In this document: piece by piece, positions 1 to 7,212 of the stretch
Numbering within the stretch: the first letter of the stretch is position 1
Layout: each line of letters starts with the position of its first letter
NCBI GenBank assembly: GCA_044375555.1
Contig: JBILML010000014.1
Coordinates: 1-64,000, forward strand
DNA: 64,000 bases
From: UBA967 sp044375555
GTDB lineage: Bacteria; Verrucomicrobiota; Verrucomicrobiia; Chthoniobacterales; Terrimicrobiaceae
Direction of reading: 5' to 3'
The notes under the pieces: generated by a model
What the model was told of the DNA's origin: nothing
Databases searched by the model: none
The model's input: the letters and a program-made list of their open reading frames with translations, nothing else
Made by a program: the position numbers and the translations under genes

Positions 1-41
1 TCACCCCGTAACCCAAACACCCCCCGTGGTCTTTTTCACCG

Positions 42-58
42 CCCCCCCCCCCCCCCCC
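42..58. repeat. homopolymeric C tract
   Basis: An uninterrupted run of 17 C bases, about 120 bases before hipB, in an otherwise non-coding stretch. It could be a real slippage-prone tract or an assembly artefact near a contig end; the sequence alone cannot tell. No gene is visible in positions 1-165. Confidence 0.8.
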
Positions 59-64
59 GTTTTT

Positions 65-161
65 ATACCCGATCGGATTTATTTTCGCGAAAATAAAAAT
101 TGCAGAACCCTTTCAGGTATAGTAAAAGGCATTTGTGTTAAAAATATACTCGATCGGGTAT
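65..161. promoter_or_regulatory. probable hipB operator region with paired inverted sites
   Basis: Two copies of an ATACCCGATCG-type site face each other at 65-78 and 148-161, each centred on CGATCG. Between them, at 78-97, lies a perfect 20-base palindrome centred on TTTTCGCGAAAA. The second site ends five bases before the hipB ATG at 166. HipB proteins are known to repress their own operon by binding paired palindromes, so I infer that these are autoregulatory operators. I could not place -35 and -10 boxes with normal spacing. Confidence 0.5.
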
Positions 162-165
162 TCCA

Positions 166-390
166 ATGAATGATCCATTGATCCAATTTGTGAAGGCCAA
201 GCGCAAGGCGGCGAGACTGACCCAGCATGATCTTGCCGATCGGGCTGGAGTGGGGTTGCGGTTTATCCGCGATCTGGAGCAGGGCAAGGCCTCGCTGCGG
301 CTGGACAAGGTTAACCAGGTTCTAGGTCTCTTTGGCCATCGGATGGCTCCGGCACCTTTCCGAGAGGCGGTGGACAATGAGAAAAGCTGA
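166..390 (+). CDS. hipB: HipB-type HTH antitoxin/autorepressor
   Basis: A 74-residue XRE-family helix-turn-helix protein. The HTH spans roughly residues 10-60 (LTQHDLADRAGVGLRFIRDL is the characteristic core), and the C-terminus is short and polar. HipB proteins bind operator DNA and the HipA/HipT kinase. It is the first gene of a three-gene locus: its last 14 bases overlap the start of the HipS-like gene at 377. Palindromic sites immediately upstream fit autoregulation. The family call is firm; that it neutralises this particular toxin is inferred from gene order. Confidence 0.85.
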   Translation: MNDPLIQFVKAKRKAARLTQHDLADRAGVGLRFIRDLEQGKASLRLDKVNQVLGLFGHRMAPAPFREAVDNEKS

Positions 391-706
391 AATCCTTCTC
401 CACGACAGGCCGGTCGGTGTGCTTGAGGAACTTGATCACGGTTATCGTTTCACCTACTCGGCGACTTATCTCAACGACCCGGAGGCCGTTTCCGCCAGCC
501 TCACGCTTCCCTTGAGGGCTGAGCCTTTCGAGGACAAGCGGCTTTTCCCTTTTTTTGACGGGCTCATTCCCGAGGGATGGTTGCTGGAGATTGCCGAAAA
601 GACATGGAAGATCGATCCGCGTGACCGCATGGGGCTTTTGTTGGCCTGCTGCCGGGATTGTATCGGTGCTGCTGGAGTGGTGCCGATTGAGGAGGAGGCA
701 ATATGA
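377..706 (+). CDS. hipS: HipS-like protein (free HipA N-terminal subdomain)
   Basis: A 109-residue protein equivalent to the HipA N-terminal subdomain 1, including the family signature LIPEGWLLE near residue 70 and a C-terminal DRMGLLLACC...IGAAGV segment. In ordinary hipBA loci this part is fused to the kinase. Here it ends at a stop codon and the kinase is a separate gene starting at 840, as in the HipBST systems, where HipS is the antitoxin. The start at 377 (ATG overlapping the hipB end) is preferred because upstream in-frame codons lie inside hipB. A palindromic repeat follows the stop. That HipS acts as antitoxin here is inference. Confidence 0.8.
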   Translation: MRKAEILLHDRPVGVLEELDHGYRFTYSATYLNDPEAVSASLTLPLRAEPFEDKRLFPFFDGLIPEGWLLEIAEKTWKIDPRDRMGLLLACCRDCIGAAGVVPIEEEAI

Positions 707-735
707 TATCAAAAGCTAGCTTTTGGACTTCAGAA

Positions 736-800
736 TGTAGCGCGGGCGTCTCGCCTGCGTGGGTAAGTCGTTCGATGGCAGGCGAGACGCCCGCCCTACA
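736..800. repeat. REP/MITE-like palindromic element between hipS and hipT
   Basis: A 65-base element with 24-base imperfect inverted arms (736-759 and 777-800, about 22 of 24 pairs match) that begins TGTAG and ends CTACA. A related left arm recurs at 47416 and a right arm at 55540-55562, so it belongs to a dispersed family. It fills most of the 133-base gap between hipS and hipT and should fold into a strong hairpin in the transcript. Confidence 0.85.
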
Positions 801-839
801 AGAAAACCACCGAAAGTCGCTTTGCCGAAAGACATTTGT

Positions 840-1793
840 ATGAGTCATCCGCGCTGCAAGATTTGCTTGGGAGTCCTCGACGGAGAGGAAATGGATTTCC
901 ATGCGGCGTGCTGCCGCAGGCTTTTTGGAAGCGCGCAGCCTCCGCAGCTTCCCTACTCCTGGGCTGCTCTGAATGCACTGGCCGAACAGATCGTTCGCAG
1001 CCATGTCGCGGTTCCGGGCGTCCAGCCCAAACTTTCCCTGCACTTGGAATCCGGGCGAACGCGTGGCGGCGGCCGATTCACCCTCGTCGGGCTCGAAGGT
1101 GGCTTTATTCTGAAGCCCCCTGTGGAACGGTTTCCACAAATGCCCGAACTGGAGCACCTCACCATGCGCATGGCGGCTTGCTTTGGGATTGAAACGGCCG
1201 ATTGTGGACTGATCGCGATGCAGGACGGCCGGTTGGCCTTGGTGGTGAGGCGCATGGATCGGGTGGGAGGGCGCAAGTTGGCCATGGAGGACATGTGCCA
1301 GTTGACCGATCGGCTGACCGAGGAAAAATACCGGGGTTCGCTGGAGGCGGTTGGCAGGAAAATTCGACAGCACTGCAGCCATCCGGGCCTCGATGCGCTG
1401 CGATTTTTCGAGGTGAACCTGTTCAGCTTTTTGACAGGAAATTCCGACATGCACCTCAAGAACTTTTCCCTGATTCGTTCCCAAGCCGGAGAGATCCGGC
1501 TCTCGCCAGCTTACGACCTGCTGCCAACCATGCTCTTATTGCCCGAGGACACGGAGGAAAGTGCCCTGACCATCCAGGGCCGAAAAAACCGCCTCACCCA
1601 GCGGGATTTCCTCGCTTTGGGGAACGCGTTGGGATTAACCGAACGCCAAGTCTCCAATGCGCTGGGCCGATTCGAAAAGGGGTTGAGCGCGGCAATCGCT
1701 CTCGTCAGCGCCGGCTTCTGTTCGGAGGAAATGAAGGCGCGCTATCAGGCGTTGATGGAGCAGCGGTGGGAACGGCTACAAGACAAAAACTAA
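840..1793 (+). CDS. hipT: HipT-like serine/threonine kinase toxin
   Basis: A 317-residue HipA-family kinase lacking the N-terminal subdomain. It opens with a Cys/His-rich segment (CKIC at 5-8, then HAACC near 25) seen in a subset of HipT-like proteins. The glycine-rich loop is AVPGVQPKLSL near residue 60, the catalytic loop NSDMHLKNF near 205 and the metal-binding AYDLLPT near 225. The loop position that is Ser-x-Ser in the studied E. coli HipT reads Ala-Val-Pro here, so regulation by autophosphorylation there seems unlikely. HipT of enteropathogenic E. coli phosphorylates TrpS; the target here is unknown. The start at the MSHPRCKIC methionine is chosen because residues upstream are encoded by the repeat. 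Confidence 0.85.
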   Translation: MSHPRCKICLGVLDGEEMDFHAACCRRLFGSAQPPQLPYSWAALNALAEQIVRSHVAVPGVQPKLSLHLESGRTRGGGRFTLVGLEGGFILKPPVERFPQMPELEHLTMRMAACFGIETADCGLIAMQDGRLALVVRRMDRVGGRKLAMEDMCQLTDRLTEEKYRGSLEAVGRKIRQHCSHPGLDALRFFEVNLFSFLTGNSDMHLKNFSLIRSQAGEIRLSPAYDLLPTMLLLPEDTEESALTIQGRKNRLTQRDFLALGNALGLTERQVSNALGRFEKGLSAAIALVSAGFCSEEMKARYQALMEQRWERLQDKN

Positions 1794-1811
1794 CACACGC
1801 GAGAGCAAAAA

Positions 1812-1949
1812 ATGAACACCTTGGCTGATACCGCAAAAAGAGTTTATTACTCCGCTCCTGATATTGTGATCAAGATGGTGAGCGGCGTGGAGATTCGTTT
1901 TCTTGTCACAAACCTCCAAGAGCGGATAAGAAGCTTCTCTTTTCCATGA
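1812..1949 (+). CDS. small protein, possible truncated DUF2442-like
   Basis: A 45-codon frame starting MNTLADTAKRVYYSAPD and ending in TGA at 1947-1949, overlapping the ATG of the next gene. The middle (IVIKMVSGVEIRF) resembles the start of DUF2442-type proteins, which are usually longer, so this may be a clipped copy whose C-terminus was lost. It follows hipT by 18 bases on the same strand. I give it low weight because short frames arise by chance in GC-rich DNA. Confidence 0.35.
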   Translation: MNTLADTAKRVYYSAPDIVIKMVSGVEIRFLVTNLQERIRSFSFP

Positions 1950-2866
1950 AAAAACTCCTTCCGCTGATCCTCTGCGCCATCACGGCATCCCTTCTATCCT
2001 CCTGCACCACCATCACGGTGGATGCCCCGCAACCTGCGGAACTCAGCCTCGGGCGCGGCTCGCGGGTTTCCATCGTTCCGGAAGCCGGCTCGGACTGCGG
2101 CGAACTCGCCCACGCGCTGTTCCAGCTTTTTGCCGGTCAGGGTTACTACCAACTCGTCGATCGAGCCAACATCGGCGATGCGATGAATGAGCGGAGATTC
2201 CAGCGCATGAGTTTTGTGGAAAACCGGGGCGGTGGAAAAATCAAAGGCGTCGATGCCTTCATCTACCTGCAGGCCGAGGGTCTCTCGGGATCGGAGAGCG
2301 ATTCGAGTTCCTACACGAACAAAGAAGGCGAAACCATCCGCTCCTACACCACCAAAACGATCGCCAATTACATCGCGAACTACCGCGCCGTCATGACCTC
2401 TACTTCGCAGATCGCTGGCGGGCGCCGCATCGAGTTTTCGGACACAGACACGAACTACTCCTCGGAAGGCTATCCCTCGGCCCCCGATCCCTATCCGATG
2501 ATTGCCGGCATGCGGAACAAAGCGGCTCACCAGATTTTTCAAAGCCTCCACCCGAGCGTGTTGAAAATCCGTCGCGTGATCAGCGGCACCAAGAGCCCAT
2601 CGGCCAAACAAGCCATCCGCCTCGCCAATGCCGGTCTTTGGCAGGAAGCCACTGCCGCCGCCGAGCAAGGCATCCAGGAAATGCCCGCCGATCCCGAGGC
2701 CCGCTACATTCTCGCGATCGTTTATCAAGGCACAGGCCGCTACGCCGATGCTGACAAGGTTCTCCGCCAACTCGTCGGCATGTCGCCAAAATCAAAATAC
2801 GCGAACGCCATCCGCGAGAACCAATCCGTCTGGCACAACGCCGCCCGCTTCCAGCAACAGATGTGA
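1946..2866 (+). CDS. lipoprotein with C-terminal TPR-like repeats
   Basis: A 306-residue predicted lipoprotein. The signal peptide ends in the lipobox LLSSC, with Cys at residue 20. The middle part resembles the fold context of CsgG-type outer-membrane assembly proteins (a short SRVSIVPEAGSD strand after the lipid anchor), and residues about 220-290 look like TPR units (NAGLWQEATAAAEQGI, then DPEARYILAIVYQGTGRYADA). It is translationally coupled to the downstream CsgG/PEGA gene by a TGATG overlap, so the two probably work together at the outer membrane. The specific function is not recognisable. Confidence 0.7.
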   Translation: MKKLLPLILCAITASLLSSCTTITVDAPQPAELSLGRGSRVSIVPEAGSDCGELAHALFQLFAGQGYYQLVDRANIGDAMNERRFQRMSFVENRGGGKIKGVDAFIYLQAEGLSGSESDSSSYTNKEGETIRSYTTKTIANYIANYRAVMTSTSQIAGGRRIEFSDTDTNYSSEGYPSAPDPYPMIAGMRNKAAHQIFQSLHPSVLKIRRVISGTKSPSAKQAIRLANAGLWQEATAAAEQGIQEMPADPEARYILAIVYQGTGRYADADKVLRQLVGMSPKSKYANAIRENQSVWHNAARFQQQM

Positions 2867-3645
2867 TGAGCCACCGAGCCGCACTGCCATTCCTTCTGGC
2901 GACCCTCCTCGTCGCCTCGCCACTCCTCGCCAAAGACCCCTCGCTTGCAGTCATCACCGAGGATTTGAGCGGAGAGGTCGGCGATGGTGGAATCGAGATG
3001 GTCGAATCCCTCGCCGAGGCCGGTGTCTCGCGGGCGCCGGGTATTTCGTTGATCAGCCGACGCCACCTCGAAAAGATTCTTGGGGAGCAAGGTCTGGCCT
3101 ACAACAACATCGTCAATGACCGCGCCCGCCTTGGTCGTTTGGCCGGAGCAGACATCCTCCTGGTGGTGAGCATCACGAAAAACCGAATCACCCAAACACG
3201 CGAGAGCAACACCGCCTACGGCATCACGGAAAACATCGTCCGCAGCCACAGCGACGCCGCGATTGCGGTGAAGGCCCTCGAAGTGGAAAGCGGCCGCATC
3301 CTCGCCCAGCGCCAGTTTGCGAAGCGCAACAGCGGGAACCGCCGTGCCCTCGACGAATGCGCCGCGCAAATGGAATCCGCCCTGCCAAGCATCTCCTTTG
3401 GGGAACTCGCCAAGGACGACGAAGTTCCCCGTCACAAGGTGGTGATCAAGCCCACGGCGGGCGGGAACGACATGAACGGCCTCGACCTTTTCATCGACGG
3501 CAACTTCATCGGCAACACGCCGATCACCACCGATGTCGAAGAGGGCGTCCGCGAAGTCTCGCTCCGCAAAGGCACAAGCACCCTCTGGAGCAACCGCGTT
3601 CAAATCCTCAAAGAAGTCTGGCTCACTCCCGAGTTGGGACATTAG
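2866..3645 (+). CDS. exported CsgG-like protein with PEGA domain
   Basis: About 259 residues with an N-terminal signal peptide (ending near LLAKDPS). Residues 25-180 look like a CsgG/penicillin-binding-protein-activator type fold (ISLISRRHLEKILGEQGL, then GADILLVVSI). Residues 205-245 form a PEGA repeat (LDLFIDGNFIGNTPI). The ATG at 2866 overlaps the previous stop as TGATG; an in-frame GTG lies one codon earlier. CsgG-family proteins form or support outer-membrane secretion pores, but this version lacks the lipobox, and its partner upstream carries the lipid. The role in surface assembly is inferred. Confidence 0.65.
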   Translation: MSHRAALPFLLATLLVASPLLAKDPSLAVITEDLSGEVGDGGIEMVESLAEAGVSRAPGISLISRRHLEKILGEQGLAYNNIVNDRARLGRLAGADILLVVSITKNRITQTRESNTAYGITENIVRSHSDAAIAVKALEVESGRILAQRQFAKRNSGNRRALDECAAQMESALPSISFGELAKDDEVPRHKVVIKPTAGGNDMNGLDLFIDGNFIGNTPITTDVEEGVREVSLRKGTSTLWSNRVQILKEVWLTPELGH

Positions 3646-3698
3646 CTCTTCCAAGCCGAAGCGAAGTCAAAACCTCGCCGATCGCAGAAACGCACGAC

Positions 3699-4181
3699 AT
3701 GGATTTTTGGAATGAAAAACAGGATTGGCTCGTGGAGCGGGGCACGGCGCTGATGGTGAGTTTTCATCGATGGACGGGGCGGCATTTGATCGAGCCCACG
3801 GGCGATGCCGTCCTCGATGCGCGCCGCCTTTTCGAGGCTCCGTTTGTCGTGGTCTCGGGGGGTGCGGAAGCGGACCAGATGCTCAACTACGCGAATCGCA
3901 CCGCGCTCGGTTTGTGGGAAATGGATTGGGACACTTTGGTGAAAACACCCTCGCGCCACACGGCGGAGCCGATGCACCGCGACGAGCGGGCGGAGTTTTT
4001 GCGGCGTGTGCGCGAGAATGGTTTCATCGACGACTACTCGGGCATTCGCATTTCGCGGACGGGGCGGAGGTTTCGCATCCGGCAGGCGATTGTGTGGAAT
4101 GTGCTCGATGCCGGCGGCGCCTACGCGGGGCAGGCCGCGACCTTTTCCTCTTGGGAATTCCTCGAGTCCGATAAAAGCTGA
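3699..4181 (+). CDS. MEKHL-domain protein
   Basis: A 160-residue soluble protein covering a single MEKHL domain, a PAS-like fold of unassigned function. Recognisable blocks are the N-terminal SFHRWTGRHLIEP, the LNYANRTALGLWEMDWDTL block near residue 70 and the C-terminal IRISRTGRRFRI...AIVWNVLDAGG block. The frame is open far upstream into the previous gene; I chose the ATG at 3699 because it gives the usual family length. It lies seven bases before rlmI on the same strand and may be co-transcribed with it. Confidence 0.75.
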   Translation: MDFWNEKQDWLVERGTALMVSFHRWTGRHLIEPTGDAVLDARRLFEAPFVVVSGGAEADQMLNYANRTALGLWEMDWDTLVKTPSRHTAEPMHRDERAEFLRRVRENGFIDDYSGIRISRTGRRFRIRQAIVWNVLDAGGAYAGQAATFSSWEFLESDKS

Positions 4182-4187
4182 AGTCCT

Positions 4188-5351
4188 ATGGGTGGAATTG
4201 TTGTTCGTCCGCGTTCGCGGATTTTGCATGGTCACGACTGGGTTTACTCCAGCGAGGTTTTAAAAACCTTCGGCGCACCTGCGGATGGGGATGTCGTTTC
4301 GATCAAGGACGGGCGCGACCAACTCCTCGGCGTGGGCATTTTCAATTCCCGCTCCCAGATTGTCGCCCGCAGGTTCTCGCGGCACCGGCAGGACTTGGAT
4401 GCGGATTTTTTCCAGCGCCGGATTTCGCAAGCGGTCGACTATCGGCGCCATGCGGGATGCCGTCTGGATTTGTGCCGTCTGGTCTGGAGTGAGAGTGATG
4501 GCCTGCCGGGTGTGATCGCCGACCGCTACGGCCCTGTGGTGGTGCTGCAAACGAACACGGCGGCGATGGACCGTCACCGCCAAATCCTCGCGCAGGTCTT
4601 GGCGGAAACCACCGGAGCCGCCTGCGTGATCGAGCGCAACGACGCGCCGGTGCGGGCCTCCGAGGTTTTGGAAATGAGAACGGGCGTGCTTGTGGGAGAA
4701 AATCCTGGCGCGATCGAGGTCGAGGCGGCGGGTGTGAAGTTCCTTGTCGATCCACTCGGCGGTCACAAGACGGGCCTGTATCTCGACCAACTGGAATCCT
4801 ACGGGATCGTGGCGGCGATGGCATCGGGCCGTTCGGTGCTGGATTGTTTTTCGAATCAAGGCGGCTTCGCACTCGCCTGCGCGAAGGCCGGCGCGGCATC
4901 GGTTACAGCGGTGGAGTCGGGAACCGAAAGCATCGGTGCGCTCCGTGCGAATGTGCAACGCAACGGCGTCGCGGTGGAGTCTCGGCAGGACGATGTGTTT
5001 GATTTTCTCAAGCGCCCCGACCGCCCCGAATACGACCTGATTATTTTGGACCCTCCGTCCTTCACGAAGGCGAGGGGACGCATCGCTGAAGCCTTGCGCG
5101 GCTACCGCGACCTCCATGCACGGGCTGCGAAGCTGCTTTCCAAAAACGGCGTGCTGGTGAGCTTTTCCTGCTCGCACCATGTGCGCGCCCACGAGTTCGA
5201 GGATTCGATCGCCGAAGGGTTGAATGACGCTCGGCGGAACATGCGGTTGATCCGTCGTATTGGCCAACCACTGGACCATCCGGTGGTCATGGGCCAGCCC
5301 GAGACGGAATATCTCAAAGGCGTGGTGCTCGAGGCGATGCCAGGGCGCTGA
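4188..5351 (+). CDS. rlmI: 23S rRNA (cytosine-C5) methyltransferase, RlmI-type
   Basis: A 387-residue class I SAM methyltransferase of the RlmI/COG1092 family, which makes m5C1962 in 23S rRNA in E. coli. The N-terminal PUA domain covers roughly residues 1-75 (RILHGHDWVYSSEV). The SAM-binding block VLDCFSNQGGFALA is near 220. The ILDPPSF motif is near 285 and the catalytic-loop cysteine in SFSCSHH near 327. The length is normal for the family. The family is certain; the exact target base is inferred from family knowledge. Confidence 0.88.
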   Translation: MGGIVVRPRSRILHGHDWVYSSEVLKTFGAPADGDVVSIKDGRDQLLGVGIFNSRSQIVARRFSRHRQDLDADFFQRRISQAVDYRRHAGCRLDLCRLVWSESDGLPGVIADRYGPVVVLQTNTAAMDRHRQILAQVLAETTGAACVIERNDAPVRASEVLEMRTGVLVGENPGAIEVEAAGVKFLVDPLGGHKTGLYLDQLESYGIVAAMASGRSVLDCFSNQGGFALACAKAGAASVTAVESGTESIGALRANVQRNGVAVESRQDDVFDFLKRPDRPEYDLIILDPPSFTKARGRIAEALRGYRDLHARAAKLLSKNGVLVSFSCSHHVRAHEFEDSIAEGLNDARRNMRLIRRIGQPLDHPVVMGQPETEYLKGVVLEAMPGR

Positions 5352-5424
5352 GCGTAACGGGAATCCCCGCTCGGCGCAGGCGCGAGGGGTTGACGCTCCT
5401 CCTAAGACGACCTAAGGGAGAGGC

Positions 5425-5610
5425 ATGAAGAAACCCGGCGAGAAAACAAAGCGCACGCTCCCGTCGGGCCGTCGTAGTGCGTGTGCGGATGCTTCGCTTC
5501 GCGGCGAGATCGAGCGTGTTTCGCGGATGACCGTGGAGGAACGGATTACCGAAGCGCTCACCATGGGTAGCCGCTTTGCTGCTTTGAAGCCGACTTCGGC
5601 CAAGGACTAG
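5425..5610 (+). CDS. small basic protein, putative partner of the nucleotidyltransferase
   Basis: A 61-residue protein, basic at the N-terminus (KKPGEKTKRTLPSGRR), followed by a short helical region (MTVEERITEALTMGSRFAAL). Its stop codon directly abuts the GTG start of the nucleotidyltransferase at 5611, so the two must be co-translated. Similar tiny proteins preceding MNT-domain genes form toxin-antitoxin-like pairs elsewhere. I infer such a pairing here without a recognised domain to prove it. Confidence 0.6.
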   Translation: MKKPGEKTKRTLPSGRRSACADASLRGEIERVSRMTVEERITEALTMGSRFAALKPTSAKD

Positions 5611-6165
5611 GTGGAAAATTGCAAAACCATTTTTGATGCTGCTGAGGATGTGCTGGAAATCCTCGGGAGTCAGCGAATCGAGGCCGTGGTGATTGGCGCA
5701 GTGGCCCTAGCGGCATACCGCTATGTCCGCCAAACCCAAGACCTCGATCTGGGCGTCAATGCGAACACGGCCCAGCTCCGCTCGCTGGCCGACCTTCTGA
5801 AAGCCAAGGGATATTCCGTCGAGTTGCGCGAACCCGACGGGGATGATCCGCTCGGTGGAGTGATCGATGTGCGCGGCCCTTTTGGGCTCGTTCAAATCGT
5901 TAGCTTTGCTGATCGATTTCCCGCCGTGATTGATGAAGCGGTGAGGGCATCGACCTTGTCCGTGCGAGCGGGAAGCCGTCTTAAGCTCGTTCCGTTGCCG
6001 CATCTGATCGCGCTGAAACTTTATGCCGGGGGACATAAGGCAAAATCCGACATCGTCGAATTGCTGGCGCGCAATCCCGATCTGGATGTGGAGTCTGTTC
6101 GAAAACTTTGTCGAAGCTATCGATTGAAAGGTCTCGATAAACTCGTGGCCGAAGCGGGTCGCTGA
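5611..6165 (+). CDS. nucleotidyltransferase-fold protein (MNT/AbiEii-like)
   Basis: 184 residues with the minimal nucleotidyltransferase signature: a glycine turn (VVIGAVALAAY, near residue 28) followed by DLDLGV near 45, giving the metal-binding Asp-x-Asp pair, and a third acidic strand around GGVIDV. The remainder (LIALKLYAGGHKAKSDIVELL) matches the helical part of the AbiEii/nucleotidyltransferase family, where the conserved K-x-D residues appear. The start is GTG, immediately after the stop of the small upstream gene. It is a plausible two-gene toxin-antitoxin or defence module, but no activity can be assigned from sequence alone. Confidence 0.7.
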   Translation: MENCKTIFDAAEDVLEILGSQRIEAVVIGAVALAAYRYVRQTQDLDLGVNANTAQLRSLADLLKAKGYSVELREPDGDDPLGGVIDVRGPFGLVQIVSFADRFPAVIDEAVRASTLSVRAGSRLKLVPLPHLIALKLYAGGHKAKSDIVELLARNPDLDVESVRKLCRSYRLKGLDKLVAEAGR

Positions 6166-6181
6166 ACCCGCATTTTACGGC

Positions 6182-7156
6182 CTAGTCGCCGTAGCCGTTC
6201 GGATTTTTTACATGCCACGCCCAGGCGCTTTCCACGATGACGCGGATGTTTTGGTATTGGGGCTGCCAGCCGAGGGCAGAGCGGATTTTTTCGGACGCGG
6301 CGATGAGTCGGGGGGGATCGCCGGCGCGGCGGGGTTTTTCGATGGCTTTGATGTCACGGCCGGTGACTTGTTTGCAGGTCTCGATGACTTCGCGAACGGA
6401 GGTGCCGCCGCCGGTGCCGAGGTTGTAGAAATCGCTCTGGGGCGAGCTGAGCGCGAGGATGTGGGCCTGTGCGAGGTCGAGGATGTGGATGTAGTCGCGG
6501 ATGCAGGTGCCGTCGGGTGTTTCGTAATCGGTGCCGTAGATTTCGACATGGTCCTTCTGGCCGAGCGCGACCTTGAGGATGTTGGGGATCAGGTGGGTCT
6601 CGATGCGGTGGTCTTCGCCGAATTTCTCCGAGGCGCCGGCGGCATTGAAGTAGCGCAGGGCGACGAACGACAGGCCGTGGATTTTTTCATACCAGCGGAG
6701 GATCGATTCAAACATGAGCTTCGACTCGCCGTAGGGATTGATTGGCCGCTGAGGGAGGCTTTCATCGAGCGGCATGCGGTCGGGAATGCCGAAGGTCGCG
6801 CAGGTGGAGGAGAAGACGAATTTTTTCACGCCCGACTCGACGGCCATGTCGAGGAGGTTGATGCCGGAGGCGACATTGTTACGGAAATATTTCGAGGGGT
6901 TGGTCATCGACTCTCCAACAAGGGCGTTGGCGGCAAAGTGCATGACGGCTTCAGGTTTCGCCTGCTCGAAGGCGTGGCGGAGCACGGAGCGGTCGGCGAG
7001 ATCGCCTTGATAGAAATCCGCGCGGGGGTCGATCGCTTTGCCGTGGCCCTCGGTGAGATTATCGAAAACGGCGACTTGGTAGCCGCGGTTGAGAAGTTCC
7101 TCGACGCAAATACTGCCAATGTAGCCGGCGCCGCCGGTAACCAGGATTTTTTTCAT
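6182..7156 (-). CDS. galE: UDP-glucose 4-epimerase
   Basis: A 324-residue short-chain dehydrogenase/reductase of the extended type. It interconverts UDP-glucose and UDP-galactose and feeds galactose into surface polysaccharides. The NAD-binding GGAGYIG loop is at residues 8-14. The catalytic residues appear as Ser-Thr in FSSTCATFG near 123 and Tyr-x-x-x-Lys in YGESK near 148. The C-terminal sugar-binding signature (CIRDYIHILDLAQAH) is intact. It converges on the nucleotidyltransferase gene and precedes rodA on the opposite side. Confidence 0.93.
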   Translation of the reverse strand: MKKILVTGGAGYIGSICVEELLNRGYQVAVFDNLTEGHGKAIDPRADFYQGDLADRSVLRHAFEQAKPEAVMHFAANALVGESMTNPSKYFRNNVASGINLLDMAVESGVKKFVFSSTCATFGIPDRMPLDESLPQRPINPYGESKLMFESILRWYEKIHGLSFVALRYFNAAGASEKFGEDHRIETHLIPNILKVALGQKDHVEIYGTDYETPDGTCIRDYIHILDLAQAHILALSSPQSDFYNLGTGGGTSVREVIETCKQVTGRDIKAIEKPRRAGDPPRLIAASEKIRSALGWQPQYQNIRVIVESAWAWHVKNPNGYGD

Positions 7157-7212
7157 ATCGGGGCGAAGCCTAGACCAAGTCGGCGGCTGGGGGCAATTTC
7201 AACCCTCGCGAC

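Noticed and set aside
759..839. N-terminal extension of HipT
   Set aside because: These codons fall in the palindromic element; the family-like sequence begins only at the MSHPRCKIC methionine.
4260..5279. Long minus-strand open frame opposite rlmI
   Set aside because: The plus strand encodes a clear RlmI protein, and the minus-strand frame has no recognisable motif and low-complexity composition typical of antisense frames in GC-rich DNA.
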